A stretch of DNA of 64,000 nt from Planctomycetaceae bacterium (GCA_016794985.1 JAEUIQ010000036.1:1-64000); one strand, 5' to 3'. Shown: positions 1-8,786, counted from the first letter of the stretch. Notes: generated by a model from the letters alone, not told the origin. Program-made: numbers and translations.

Positions 1-767
1 CTCATCTTTTCTTCTCCCACCACTGGATTGACCGACATGACGTAGACTCGAATGGTATCAAGCATGTTCCTGGCCTGCTGCGGGCTAAGTATCTCCGACA
101 GCCACTCGAACAAGGAACGCAGGATGACTTCGAGGTTTTTCCCTCGACCATATTTTAACAGCGTTAAAGTAACTTGCAAATTCGGATGTCCGACCATTTC
201 GTCGTCCGCCATGCGGCTGACGTCCAAAATGGCCAATTCCAAGGCTGGAACGTACCGCCGCCAACTTTCGGGTACCGGAATCATTTCCGCTAAACTACGA
301 CTGGATCGCCACGGGCCCACCCCGTTGTAGATGACCCAAGGCAGGATCGGCACCAATGGTTGGCGGCTGGCCAAAGCGTTCTCCCAGATCCTGACGATGT
401 ATCCGAGAATTTGGATCAAGGTCTCCGGGTCGTCGGTGCTCTTGTGATCGACCAACACGAAGATATACACGCTGTTGGTCTTTAGTCCCAAGTTTTGCAC
501 CACTTCGTCAGAAACCTGGACCGAGAACAAGCGATCGGCAAAACGCCGGCGGAGATTTTGGTCAATAAAACTGGTGTCGACATGAGCCAACGTCTGAAGT
601 TGCAAGTGCTTGGCAATGTCCGCCGGCAAGTGTTTCGCCAGCAGTGCACGAGCCGCATCGATTTGTTGAAGTGTCTGATTCAGCAGACGATCATGCGGCG
701 ACTGAATCGTTTCCTCGCGCGCGGCATTGGTCGACGGTTCGTCGCTCTGATTTCCTGAAGTATTCAT
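1..767 (-). CDS. Rpn family recombination-promoting nuclease/putative transposase (partial, C-terminus off the window)
   Basis: This reading frame is open from an ATG at 767 down to base 1, so the stop and C-terminus lie outside the window. About 255 residues are visible. The N-terminal half has the pattern of the YhgA/Rpn (Transposase_31) family: SPHDRLLNQTL, then HLPADIAKHL, then SFIDQNLRRRFADRLFSV, then VYIFVLVDHKSTDDP, then LGYIVRIWENAL, and IPWVIYNG-like residues. The VLVDHKS stretch matches the family's PD-(D/E)XK nuclease core. Family members are small nucleases that promote RecA-independent recombination in E. coli. They are often multicopy and often degraded, but no frameshift is visible here. 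The divergent ubiA-family gene begins 336 bp away. Family assignment is from motif recognition; the function in this organism is inferred. Confidence 0.8.
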   Translation of the reverse strand, partial: MNTSGNQSDEPSTNAAREETIQSPHDRLLNQTLQQIDAARALLAKHLPADIAKHLQLQTLAHVDTSFIDQNLRRRFADRLFSVQVSDEVVQNLGLKTNSVYIFVLVDHKSTDDPETLIQILGYIVRIWENALASRQPLVPILPWVIYNGVGPWRSSRSLAEMIPVPESWRRYVPALELAILDVSRMADDEMVGHPNLQVTLTLLKYGRGKNLEVILRSLFEWLSEILSPQQARNMLDTIRVYVMSVNPVVGEEKM

Positions 768-1103
768 ACCGCAGATTATAGCCTGAAACAGCCAATTGTG
801 GCTCGGCAGTCCGCTGACGGGTAGAGTGCGCCTCGGCAGTCCACTGCCGCAACGCCGTGAAGGATTTTATACGCCTAAAAAGCAGGCCCGAAGAAACCGA
901 AACCACCGTCGTCGGTGCGCGTGAGCGACGGTTTTGAGTCGGTCCAAAATCTGAAAAGGCCCCGCAAGGCCGACGTATGTGCTGACGCTCAGTACACCAA
1001 AATGCTTCACAGCGTGGCCGTTGCCCGGTGGGAGTGAGAACGCGGCCACTCTTGTTGTTTCGATGGCTGAGGGGATAATCCCACCAAGGTTGGGGTTCGT
1101 CCT
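768..1103. other. Intergenic region between divergent genes, with small repeats
   Basis: These 336 bases lie between the divergent rpn-like gene and the ubiA-family gene, and should hold both promoters. No convincing gene was found; a 60-codon minus-strand frame at 867-1049 resembles nothing I know. The left part carries a 30-bp direct repeat (separate entry). A further 7-bp inverted repeat (ACCGTCG/CGACGGT) lies around 915-942. Confidence 0.5.
802..847. repeat. 30-bp direct repeat with palindromic core
   Basis: The motif CTCGGCAGTCCRCTG occurs at 802-816 and again at 832-846, exactly 30 bases later. The second copy is a perfect palindrome, CGGCAGTccACTGCCG at 833-848 within one base, able to form a 7-bp hairpin. 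The core CAGTCCNCTG recurs in the imuB/sulP intergenic hairpin at 17303-17322, which suggests a dispersed small palindromic element. Confidence 0.6.
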
Positions 1104-2090
1104 TTGGGAAGTAGCACGTTGAGTAATCTACTGCGGCAAATACGCCTCTTGATGGAGATGATCCGCTTCAGTCATACGGTGTTCGCCTTGCCGTTCGCGC
1201 TGCTGGCGGTGCTAATGGCTTGGAAACTATCATCGGCTGAGGCGATAAAGGCTGGGGGCTTTGAGAGCGTCAGTGGTTCTACCATTTGGGCCGCGTGGCA
1301 GAGTTGGGGGCTACCACTGGTCGGCGTGTTGTTGTGCATGGTGGGTGCTCGAAGTGCTGCTATGGCTTTCAATCGCCTCGTCGATCGCCATATCGACGCC
1401 CAAAATCCTCGAACGGCTCAGCGACATTTGCCGCGGGGTGACCTTAGCGTCGCGACGGCCTGGAGTTTTACGGCGGCGTCTGCCCTCGTTTTCTTGCTCG
1501 GTACGTTAATGTTCTTGCCTAATTGGTTGCCGCTGGCCTTGTCATTGCCTGTACTGGCGGTCTTGTTGGGCTACAGTCTAGCGAAGCGGTTCACGATTTT
1601 GGCCCATTATTGGTTGGGGTTCGCGCTGATGTTGGCTCCGATCTGTGCTTGGGTGGCGATTCGTGGGCCAGGAATGCTGGAGGCAGCGTCTGAGTGGGCG
1701 ACGGCTTTAACGCTGGGCGGAGCCGTGTTCTTTTGGGTCGGCGGCTTCGACATCATTTATGCTTGCCAAGACGAAACGTCGGATCGAATGGCGGGACTGT
1801 ATAGCATTCCTGCATGGTTCGGGGCCAAGTTCGCATTGCGATGGGCTGCATTCAGTCACTTCTGGGCATTTTTGTGCTTCATAGCGCTCGGTTGGGTGGC
1901 GCCCCATGAGCTAGAACTTTCGTGGCTGTACTTTGGAACCGTCGGTTTGATCGGTATCTTACTAGTGTACCAACATCTGCTGGTGAGGCCCGACGATCTA
2001 TCGCGGGTCAACGTCGCGTTTTTCAATGTCAATGCGGTGATCAGCATCGGTGTTTTGGTGGCAACTGCGATTGATATGTGGTTGTTTTGA
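1104..2090 (+). CDS. ubiA: UbiA-family polyprenyltransferase (menaquinone/ubiquinone-type aromatic prenyltransferase)
   Basis: A multi-pass inner-membrane enzyme of 328 residues (typical for the family) that transfers a polyprenyl chain onto an aromatic acid in quinone synthesis. Both aspartate-rich Mg-pyrophosphate motifs are visible: NRLVDRHID at about residues 91-99 and DIIYACQDETSD at about 215-226. The rest is membrane helices. The N-terminal stretch MIRFSHTVFALPFALL is typical of the UbiA/MqnP group. The frame opens with TTG at 1104; alternatives are TTG 1119, ATG 1152 and ATG 1158. I kept the long form because homologues usually have a few residues before the first helix. Planctomycetes generally make menaquinone, so a menaquinone-pathway role (MqnP-like) is likelier than ubiquinone, but this is inference. 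pheA follows 22 bp downstream, so both may draw on chorismate-derived metabolism. Confidence 0.85.
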   Translation: MGSSTLSNLLRQIRLLMEMIRFSHTVFALPFALLAVLMAWKLSSAEAIKAGGFESVSGSTIWAAWQSWGLPLVGVLLCMVGARSAAMAFNRLVDRHIDAQNPRTAQRHLPRGDLSVATAWSFTAASALVFLLGTLMFLPNWLPLALSLPVLAVLLGYSLAKRFTILAHYWLGFALMLAPICAWVAIRGPGMLEAASEWATALTLGGAVFFWVGGFDIIYACQDETSDRMAGLYSIPAWFGAKFALRWAAFSHFWAFLCFIALGWVAPHELELSWLYFGTVGLIGILLVYQHLLVRPDDLSRVNVAFFNVNAVISIGVLVATAIDMWLF

Positions 2091-2112
2091 GTGACGCAAG
2101 AGGAAGTGTATT

Positions 2113-3204
2113 GTGGCTGATCTAAGCGGTCTGCGTGAAAAAATCGACTCGATCGACGCGGAACTGGTCAAGTTATTGAACCAGCGGGCAGAGTTGGTTG
2201 TGCAAGTCGGCAAAGTCAAGAGAGCAACTGGGGTTCCGATCTATGCGCCACATCGCGAACAGCAAGTTCTCCGCAAGGTCCTAGGGCTGAGCCGTGGTCC
2301 GCTCCCTCCCAAGACAATCGAAGCGGTTTATCGCGAACTAATGAGCGGCAGCTTCCATTTGGAGCAACCGCTCCGGATCGGTTTTTTGGGCCCGGTCGGG
2401 AGTTATTCGCACTATGCGGCGGTAAAGCACTTCGGTTCGAGTGTGGATTATGAAAATTTGAGGGCCGTGGAAGGGGTGTTCACGGAAGTTGCCCGGGGAC
2501 ACGTTGATTATGGTCTGGTTCCAATCGAAAGCTCGTCGGGTGGCGGAGTGGCCGAAACGATGGACGCCTTTGCCGAGTTTCAACAGCAGTTGAACATCTA
2601 TGCCGAGGTACAATTGGAGCTGCGGCGGTGTTTGTTGACGAACGTCACTCCGAACAAAATCCAGCGGATCTATTCGACTGCCGAAGCCTTCGCCCATTGC
2701 CGCAAATGGTTGGCACTGCAATTTCCCACGGCCGATTTGGTCGTGATGGAAAGTTCCGCGACAGCGGCCCAGCGCGCGAAGGATGAAACCGACACTTTGG
2801 GCAATGTGGCGGCGATTGGCAACGAATTGGCCGGCGAAACCTATGGCTTGCATGCTTTGTTTCAAGATATCCAGGACCAGTCCAACCATACGACTCGGTT
2901 TTTGGTCTTGTCGAAGCAGAAAACCGAACCCTCCGGCGACGACAAAACGTCGTTGATGTTTGTGACCGCCGATCGACCTGGTGCGTTGGTGGATGTGTTG
3001 GCAGTGTTCAAACGAGCCGGCGTGAATTTGACTCACATTGATAAGCGACCCAGCGGACGCGTGAATTGGGAATACAAATTCTTTGTCGATGCCGCTGGGC
3101 ATTCGGCCGACCCCAAGTTTGCCGAGATTGTGGGTGAGGCCCGGGCTCATTGTAAAGAATTGACGGTTCTGGGCAGTTACCCCGCCAGCCGTCGGGTCTT
3201 GTGA
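2113..3204 (+). CDS. pheA: Bifunctional chorismate mutase/prephenate dehydratase (P-protein)
   Basis: This 363-residue enzyme makes phenylpyruvate from chorismate via prephenate, for phenylalanine synthesis. Three parts are visible. An AroQ chorismate mutase domain spans about 1-85 (LREKIDSIDAELVKLLNQR, then VGKVKRATGVPIYAPHRE). A prephenate dehydratase domain spans about 90-270 (IGFLGPVGSYSHYAA, VPIESSSGGGVAETMD, then SNHTTRFLVL with the catalytic TRF). A C-terminal ACT domain begins near 278 (TSLMFVTADRPGALVDVLAVF), the usual site of phenylalanine feedback control. The start is GTG at 2113, preceded by AAGAGGAAG, a plausible ribosome site. Order and length are normal for the family. It lies 22 bp after the ubiA-family gene and is probably cotranscribed. 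Confidence 0.93.
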   Translation: MADLSGLREKIDSIDAELVKLLNQRAELVVQVGKVKRATGVPIYAPHREQQVLRKVLGLSRGPLPPKTIEAVYRELMSGSFHLEQPLRIGFLGPVGSYSHYAAVKHFGSSVDYENLRAVEGVFTEVARGHVDYGLVPIESSSGGGVAETMDAFAEFQQQLNIYAEVQLELRRCLLTNVTPNKIQRIYSTAEAFAHCRKWLALQFPTADLVVMESSATAAQRAKDETDTLGNVAAIGNELAGETYGLHALFQDIQDQSNHTTRFLVLSKQKTEPSGDDKTSLMFVTADRPGALVDVLAVFKRAGVNLTHIDKRPSGRVNWEYKFFVDAAGHSADPKFAEIVGEARAHCKELTVLGSYPASRRVL

Positions 3205-3384
3205 TCCGCATGGCTCGTTGGTCGAGGCCGTCCTTTGAATTGGCTCGATGGTAAGTCAGACCCCATTCTCCGAGTCGGCCCTGTGATAAATTGAAATCGG
3301 TTTTCACTTCTGGCTCAGAAACAGAAACGAGCCAGCGTCGCGAACCGTCTCGAATCCGGTAGCTCCTTAGTAGCAAAGATCGAT

Positions 3385-4662
3385 ATGAAACAGCTTGAAT
3401 CTATAGTGCCACAGCTGCGTGCGATGTTTCCGGCTTTAGCTCGGAGAATGCCGAATGGGGCTCCGGTCACGTTTTTTGATGGACCGGCTGGAACACAAGT
3501 TCCTCAGATGGTCATCGATGCCATTAGCGACTATCTGGTGCGTTGCAATGCGAATCGGCACGGTTGTTTTCTGACGGCGGACGAAACCGAAGAGTGCTTT
3601 GCGAAGGCTCACCGGCTGTACGCAGATTTCATGGGTGTGGATGATCCAGACGAGATTGTGTTTGGACAGAATATGACGTCGTTGACCTTTCAAATGTCGC
3701 GCGCGTTGTCGCAAACTTGGCAACCGGGCGACGAGATAATCTTGACGAGGTTGGACCATGATGCCAATGTGTCGCCGTGGGTATTGGCCGCTCGAGATCG
3801 CGGCGTAACCGTGCGCTGGGTACCGTTCCGTGCTCAAGACTGGCAGCTCGATTTGCAAGTACTGCAAAGTCATTTGAGCGGGCGAACTCGATTGGTGGCG
3901 TGCGGAGCTGCTTCCAATGCAACCGGTGGAATCAATCCGATCCCTGAAATTGTGAGCATGGCACACTCGGTGGGCGCTTTGGCTTACGTCGATGCCGTTC
4001 ATCTGGGGCCCCATCGTCAAATCAACGCCAAAGTTTGGGATGCGGATTTTGTTGTTTGCTCGGCCTATAAATTTTTTGGGCCACATGTGGGAATTCTATG
4101 GGGGCGGCGTGAGTTGTTGGAGCGAGTGCCCGCTTACAAGGTCCGGCCTGCATCCAACTCGATCCCCGACAAATGGATGACCGGAACTCAAAACCATGAG
4201 GGGATCTGCGGTGCGGCGGCCTGCGTCGAGTATTTGGCGGGGATTGGTCGAACGATTTCTGAAACCACCTTGGTCGATACGAAGAAGGATTTGGCAACAG
4301 CCTTCCGACATATCGAGATGTACGAAAGCCAATTGACCCGACAATTTCTCGACGGTTTGTCAGCATTGGATGAATTTGAATTGGTTGGATTGGGGCGAAA
4401 GCATTTAACTCAACCCGAATACCAGGATCGTCGAGTGAGCACATTTGCAATCCGACATCGCAAAAAGACTTCTCAACAATTGGCCACGGCTTTGGGGCAA
4501 CGCGGCATCTTTGCGTGGCATGGCAACTATTATGCATTGGAGTTGAGCGAACAATTAGGCTACGAACCCGAAGGGATGCTGCGGATCGGATTCGTCCACT
4601 ACAACACGCCTGACGAGGTGGCTCGCTTGTTGGAAGAGCTGCGTAGGATGGGTGGTGCGTGA
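3385..4662 (+). CDS. Cysteine desulfurase-like PLP enzyme (aminotransferase class V)
   Basis: This 425-residue fold-type I PLP protein belongs to the cysteine-desulfurase-like subgroup. Visible features are VTFFDGPAGTQVP near residue 30, NRHGCFLTADETE, VFGQNMTSLTFQMSRAL (cofactor phosphate region), RLDHDANVSPW, YVDAVHLGPH (aspartate facing the pyridine nitrogen), and CSAYKFFGPHVGILWG near 225-240 with the Schiff-base lysine. The C-terminal small domain ends with the RIGFVHYNTPDEVARLLEEL pattern. The canonical IscS/SufS active-site loop cysteine (SSGSAC type) is not evident, and no iron-sulfur assembly genes are adjacent, so the substrate is uncertain. A 180-bp gap separates it from pheA. Its 3' end faces the cytochrome operon. 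Confidence 0.85.
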   Translation: MKQLESIVPQLRAMFPALARRMPNGAPVTFFDGPAGTQVPQMVIDAISDYLVRCNANRHGCFLTADETEECFAKAHRLYADFMGVDDPDEIVFGQNMTSLTFQMSRALSQTWQPGDEIILTRLDHDANVSPWVLAARDRGVTVRWVPFRAQDWQLDLQVLQSHLSGRTRLVACGAASNATGGINPIPEIVSMAHSVGALAYVDAVHLGPHRQINAKVWDADFVVCSAYKFFGPHVGILWGRRELLERVPAYKVRPASNSIPDKWMTGTQNHEGICGAAACVEYLAGIGRTISETTLVDTKKDLATAFRHIEMYESQLTRQFLDGLSALDEFELVGLGRKHLTQPEYQDRRVSTFAIRHRKKTSQQLATALGQRGIFAWHGNYYALELSEQLGYEPEGMLRIGFVHYNTPDEVARLLEELRRMGGA

Positions 4663-4669
4663 GCAAGCG

Positions 4670-5797
4670 TTAATGGTCTCCGTTTGCATTTAGATGGAGA
4701 ACTACTTGGCGGACGACCCAAACCATCACACCGGCATTGAGAATCAGAAAGAATAGGAAAACGCCGGCACCGCCGACGTTGGCTGCATCCGCATGCCGTG
4801 GGAACAAAGTAGCTAGGTCGACTTCGGCCAACCGAATTGCCTCTCGGATTACATTCATACCAAGGGTCGTCACAACAACCGCTGCGGACAGAGCCAAAAG
4901 CATTCTACTCGTTCCGTGTTTGGGTGCCGTCATGCGCCACCAAATCCAGATCTGAGTTCCCCAGGCTGCCACAGTCAAGAGAATGTAAGGCCAAGCCAAG
5001 GGGCCAGCCACGATGGTTCGGGTTTCTAATGTCATGGTAAAAAAATAGCCGAGACTCAATCCCATCGACAATCCGATTGCCAGGAAAGAGGCCGTCCGCA
5101 ATCCACGCCACTCGGATGTAAAGTCGCGCTGATCCGACGATTTGCTGATGGGGGCGACTTCCGGTGTCGGAACATTGCACAATTGCCAGGCGAGAACGGC
5201 TGCCAGCGTGGTAAACGCCGACGCCAGCCAGATGGCCAACCGCAGTGGGATTTCCCATCTCGCAAAAAAGTACCTTCTCTCCGCAAAAAACGTTGTCCAT
5301 GAGTCTTGTTTCTGTAACGACAAAAGATGGTTCTCCGTCCACGAGTAACCGACGAACAAGAAACAGGACGTGATCAGAAGCCAGACCCAAGGCTTCAACA
5401 CGGCCGCACGATGGTTTAGCCATGTCGATTTCTGGAGGTAAAGCAAGTAAAACGCCAAAATCAAGATCGGCAAGATCGACATCCAACGATGGGACAGCAA
5501 CAGGTTCGCTGTGTAGAATTCACGTTGGTAGAGTATTTGAACAAAAAGCAGTGGTGCCACGCCAGCCGTGATGGCCCCACCCAATGCAAACGGCAGCCAA
5601 TCCTGTAGTGCTTTGGCAATCGTTGTTTGTTGGGCTGGCTTGGACCGACGGAGGTTAACCAGCGAACTTCCGGTTAACCAAGCCGCACCGGCCAAGACAT
5701 AATGCATCAATAGCATGTGCAAAGTGAGCGTGGCTACGTACAGAGACAAATATGTCGCGGTTGGCCACGGTAATCCAAATGGAAACGTCACATCCAC
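4670..5797 (-). CDS. Polytopic membrane protein, probable second subunit of a cytochrome bd-like oxidase
   Basis: A hydrophobic protein of about 375 residues with roughly eight to nine membrane helices. It begins about 115 bp after the CydA-like/cytochrome c gene on the same strand, so it is almost certainly its partner subunit (the CydB position). Helix 1 contains LTLHMLLMHYVLAG, whose histidine sits where CydA-type proteins have a haem ligand, so it could be a diverged CydA paralogue rather than CydB. It has no CxxCH motif. The open frame extends to a TTG at 5860, but the extra residues are hydrophilic and unlike a membrane N-terminus. I prefer GTG at 5797 (GTG 5791 is also possible), just before TFPFGLPWPTATYLSLYVATL. 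Assignment rests mainly on context. Confidence 0.6.
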   Translation of the reverse strand: MDVTFPFGLPWPTATYLSLYVATLTLHMLLMHYVLAGAAWLTGSSLVNLRRSKPAQQTTIAKALQDWLPFALGGAITAGVAPLLFVQILYQREFYTANLLLSHRWMSILPILILAFYLLYLQKSTWLNHRAAVLKPWVWLLITSCFLFVGYSWTENHLLSLQKQDSWTTFFAERRYFFARWEIPLRLAIWLASAFTTLAAVLAWQLCNVPTPEVAPISKSSDQRDFTSEWRGLRTASFLAIGLSMGLSLGYFFTMTLETRTIVAGPLAWPYILLTVAAWGTQIWIWWRMTAPKHGTSRMLLALSAAVVVTTLGMNVIREAIRLAEVDLATLFPRHADAANVGGAGVFLFFLILNAGVMVWVVRQVVLHLNANGDH

Positions 5798-5913
5798 GGA
5801 TCTAACTTTCGAATCAATTTGTGAGGTACTGGTTCTGTGTCCTGAGGAGTCTCGGCACAAACTTGCACATGCTTCTTGTTAACCCGGTTGGACCGCTATG
5901 GCAGCCTGACAAT

Positions 5914-7302
5914 TCAATAGTCGGACGCTTCATGCAACCACTTCGCAATCTGTTCGAGAACGTCTGGGTCGTTGCTGATGGGCCATTCACTTGGTTCGTG
6001 GGCGTTGACCCAAGCCAACCACTGCACCAATGCCTCGACCTCTTCCGGAGGCCCAGCAAACGGCGGCATGAAGTTCTTTGTGTGCTGTAACTTAGCGATG
6101 TTCATTCTTCGTTGCGACTCCGTCCAGGTGGCCGTCAAATGGGTGAGTCCGTTGACGCCATGTTGGGTATGGCAGACCGAGCATTGCAAACGATACACCT
6201 TTGCACCCAGGCGAATTTGTTCGCTAGGATATCTCTCTTCGTTCAAAAGTGGGTAAGGGTCGTTAGTGACGGAGCCGACCTGGCGGAACTCGGTTATTTG
6301 ATTCGGAGTCATCGAGTTCGAGTAGAGTGTCTGACGCACCGTGTAGGGCTTGCGAACTCCTTCACGCACGAATTCGCCGCCAGCCGTCGCTCCAAAAGCC
6401 AACAGTAGCAGCAGGGTCGCCGTCGCTCCGTTGATCGTCAGGCGTTGCCAATACAAACCAACGATTGCATAGCCGGCAATCAACACCGACGCCCCGACTG
6501 CGATATTCATGAACAACGTTATTGCAACACTTCCGCCCATGACCCATTGCCGACTGTCAACCGGCAACACGGCAACAAACCACAGACCTAAGGCCGGCAT
6601 CACGATCATCGGCAACAAAAAATGGGAAGAGTGAAAGATCAAACGACTCCTTGTTTCCCTCGGTAGTGGCAGCGTATTGATTACCACGCAGGCACTTAAG
6701 GCGGCAATGACCATGCACACAATCGTACGGAACAGCAAGGATGGCCAAAAACTTGGGTTAAAGAAACCGTCCCAAACATTGCGAGATTGCGTCCATGTGC
6801 CCGGCGTCAATTGCCAACTAAGGATACCGTTGATCCAGAACAGGCTAAACCATGCGGCGATCGTGTAAGTCAGTAGCAGTTGCAATCGGATCGAGTCGGG
6901 AAGTGTTTTTCCATGGCGAAAGAAAGCATAGCCCGCGACGACTTCTAGGCAAAAAAACGTCCACTCGGTCGCCCACAACCAATGAAACTCGGTGACCATC
7001 AACCCGATGGTGCGCGGGCTGATCTGGATCGAGGTAAACCACATCCCGACGCCTGTCAGAGCCCCCGTAACGAAACAGATGAGAACCAGATATTTAAAAT
7101 AATCATCGATGAACTTCCGCATGATGCCGAGTCGGTCGCGACCTGATTGCCCCAACCACTGGAAGTAGCACATCAGCATGCCACCCCCAATGGCGAATTG
7201 CGCCAAGAATACATGAAAGATTCCCAGTCCCCCGATGATCAAGCCTTTCATCAGTGGTCCGAAATCATGAAGCGGATAGTATTCGAATGCGGCCACGATC
7301 AC
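5914..7302 (-). CDS. Cytochrome bd superfamily CydA-like subunit fused to a C-terminal cytochrome c domain
   Basis: The first ~340 residues are membrane helices resembling CydA. H30 in GIFHVFLAQFAIGG matches the N-terminal haem-ligand helix. E113 and E120 in ATEWTFFCLEV resemble the paired glutamates near haems b595/d, with one residue less between them than in E. coli. The long hydrophilic quinol-binding Q-loop is not apparent. The last ~100 residues form a mono-haem cytochrome c domain: CSVCH at 374-378 and a possible distal Met in NFMPPF near 413. This suggests electrons arrive through cytochrome c rather than directly from quinol. Start is GTG 7302 (GTG 7296 is an alternative); stop TGA at 5914-5916. 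The downstream membrane gene is the likely partner. The bd-superfamily call is well supported; donor and product are inference. Confidence 0.75.
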   Translation of the reverse strand: MIVAAFEYYPLHDFGPLMKGLIIGGLGIFHVFLAQFAIGGGMLMCYFQWLGQSGRDRLGIMRKFIDDYFKYLVLICFVTGALTGVGMWFTSIQISPRTIGLMVTEFHWLWATEWTFFCLEVVAGYAFFRHGKTLPDSIRLQLLLTYTIAAWFSLFWINGILSWQLTPGTWTQSRNVWDGFFNPSFWPSLLFRTIVCMVIAALSACVVINTLPLPRETRSRLIFHSSHFLLPMIVMPALGLWFVAVLPVDSRQWVMGGSVAITLFMNIAVGASVLIAGYAIVGLYWQRLTINGATATLLLLLAFGATAGGEFVREGVRKPYTVRQTLYSNSMTPNQITEFRQVGSVTNDPYPLLNEERYPSEQIRLGAKVYRLQCSVCHTQHGVNGLTHLTATWTESQRRMNIAKLQHTKNFMPPFAGPPEEVEALVQWLAWVNAHEPSEWPISNDPDVLEQIAKWLHEASDY

Positions 7303-7678
7303 TTACTCACAAAGGGCGTCCCAAGGCCAACGTGACACTTCACCGTCAAGCGAAGAACCGCCAACCTCCAGCGTCTGTGGCTGTGCCGCAGTTATAGCTT
7401 GTTTCAGCACCTATTCTCAGAAGTTGCGACAATTCTGACACGAGTCAAAATGTCACAACCGCTGGGTAGATGCATGGTCACGATCCATTTTTTCCGTTTG
7501 GTTGACGTTCCTTGTGTATGAAGATTGTGAGAAAAAGCGAAGCGAGTGAACGGTCGATACGACGCGGGCAGTCGTTACAAGCGATACATCCGAACGAAAC
7601 TTTTGGTGGGGGAAGCAATCCCCGCAGTGCCAAGCTGAATTTGAATTTCCTTCGCTGTCGGATGGCCTACGTTTCCTC
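7303..7678. other. Intergenic region between divergent oxidase operon and pilin gene
   Basis: These 376 bases separate the minus-strand bd-like oxidase genes from the plus-strand pilin genes and should contain both promoters. I see no convincing gene; the long minus-strand frame starting here overlaps the pilin gene and is not coding-like. No operator or terminator could be assigned. Confidence 0.4.
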
Positions 7679-8161
7679 ATGAGACAAACGGGCCGTTCGA
7701 GCGGCGTTTCCCTTATCGAACTTGTAGTTGTTGTCACGATCATCGCGATTCTCGCGACGGTCGCTGCCAGTCGCGTGATTGATATTCGTTCCGATGCGCA
7801 GATCAATGCCACATTTTCTGAGGCGAATCGGCTAAATCGTCTGGCAATGACAGCTCGTGCCCTGATAGGCCGCTTGCCGAACGATGTCAATCAAGGGGTT
7901 GTTCCTTCTGAGTTGAGACCGGCTCTGTTTGCGAGCAGTTTTTCGTCGCCGACGCCGGCAGGCGGCTTGTGGGACTGGAACGGGCCGGGCACGACCATGC
8001 CTCACCTCGGAATGTCGATTTTCTTTACATCAACGACGGCTGAGCCTGCCGGCATGTATGCCAAACTTGACGCGAAATTTGACGACGGGAGCGCCAACTC
8101 CGGCAAGATTCGGCGCCACGTCGCTGGTAGTCGCGTCTTGTGGTGTTTTCTGATCGATTAG
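7679..8161 (+). CDS. Type IV pilin-like protein (prepilin-type N-terminal domain), copy 1
   Basis: This 160-residue protein starts with a short basic leader followed by the class III prepilin signal GVSLIELVVVVTIIAILATVAASR. Cleavage after the glycine by prepilin peptidase would leave a hydrophobic helix with Glu at position 5 of the mature form. The remainder is a small globular head with WDWNGPGTTMPHLGMSIFF and FDDGSANSGKIRR. It is a close paralogue of the next gene (8304-8786): both share SEANRLNRLAM, GRLP, LWDWNGPGT and KFDDG..GKIRR. No pilus assembly genes are in the window, so a minor or pseudopilin role (type II secretion or type IV pili) cannot be resolved. Start ATG at 7679. Confidence 0.8.
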   Translation: MRQTGRSSGVSLIELVVVVTIIAILATVAASRVIDIRSDAQINATFSEANRLNRLAMTARALIGRLPNDVNQGVVPSELRPALFASSFSSPTPAGGLWDWNGPGTTMPHLGMSIFFTSTTAEPAGMYAKLDAKFDDGSANSGKIRRHVAGSRVLWCFLID

Positions 8162-8303
8162 ACTTGTGGAAGTCCTGTGGCTAACGGCCAGGATTTGATC
8201 GATAAAATTGTTCCAATCCGCAATCTCGGTTCTGGAGTTCTTGATTTCTCAGAGTTGCTGTTGAACCGACGAGTGGTCGTTGACGTGTAAGCTACCTTGT
8301 TCT

Positions 8304-8786
8304 ATGGCTAGAGTTGCGAGGCCTGTGGGCTTTTCCCTTATCGAATTAGTAATTGTCCTGCTCATCGTCGGAATATTGGCGGTGGTAGCCAGCAGTCGTG
8401 TTTTAAACATTCGGACGAACGCTCAGCTAAATGCGATTGTCACGGAAGCGAATCGTCTGAATCGTTTGGCGATGATCGCACAACAACTGAATGGCCGCTT
8501 GCCAGCAAACACGAATGGGCAAGTGGTTCCGACAGAGCTTCAGCCGCCACTGTATGCCCACAGCTTTCAAGCGCGAAATCCGGTCGGGGCACTTTGGGAC
8601 TGGAACGGTCCTGGGACATCTCTTCCCGTCTATGGAATATCGTGCGTTTTCGATTCGACGTCTGCCGAACCTAGCGGCCTCTACACTCAATTGGATTCGA
8701 AATTCGACGACGGCAACGCAGCAACTGGAAAAATCCGGCGGCAAATCTTGAGTAGTAAGCCGTATTGGTGCTTCTCGGTCCAGTAG
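8304..8786 (+). CDS. Type IV pilin-like protein, copy 2 (tandem paralogue)
   Basis: A 160-residue paralogue of the preceding pilin gene, 142 bp downstream. The prepilin signal is VGFSLIELVIVLLIVGILAVVASSR after a short basic leader. The head repeats the copy-1 landmarks in order: EANRLNRLAM, NGRLPANTNGQVVPTELQPPLYA, LWDWNGPGTSLPVYG and KFDDGNAATGKIRRQ. It ends PYWCFSVQ where copy 1 ends VLWCFLID. The frame is open back to a TTG at 8280; I chose ATG 8304 (MARVARPVG) because it gives a normal short leader. The stop codon TAG at 8784-8786 lies inside the first unit of a 15-bp tandem repeat. Copies appear to have diverged substantially, so the duplication is not recent. Confidence 0.8.
   Translation: MARVARPVGFSLIELVIVLLIVGILAVVASSRVLNIRTNAQLNAIVTEANRLNRLAMIAQQLNGRLPANTNGQVVPTELQPPLYAHSFQARNPVGALWDWNGPGTSLPVYGISCVFDSTSAEPSGLYTQLDSKFDDGNAATGKIRRQILSSKPYWCFSVQ

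Noticed and set aside
1261..1509. Many 60-250-codon frames antisense to or out of frame with large genes (for example antisense to pheA, manA, PSD1 and GH63).
   Set aside because: They follow from codon bias in the true genes; none shows a domain, ribosome site or independent support.
7453..7890. A 145-codon minus-strand frame overlapping the first pilin gene.
   Set aside because: It is antisense to the clear prepilin coding sequence and has low-complexity composition.
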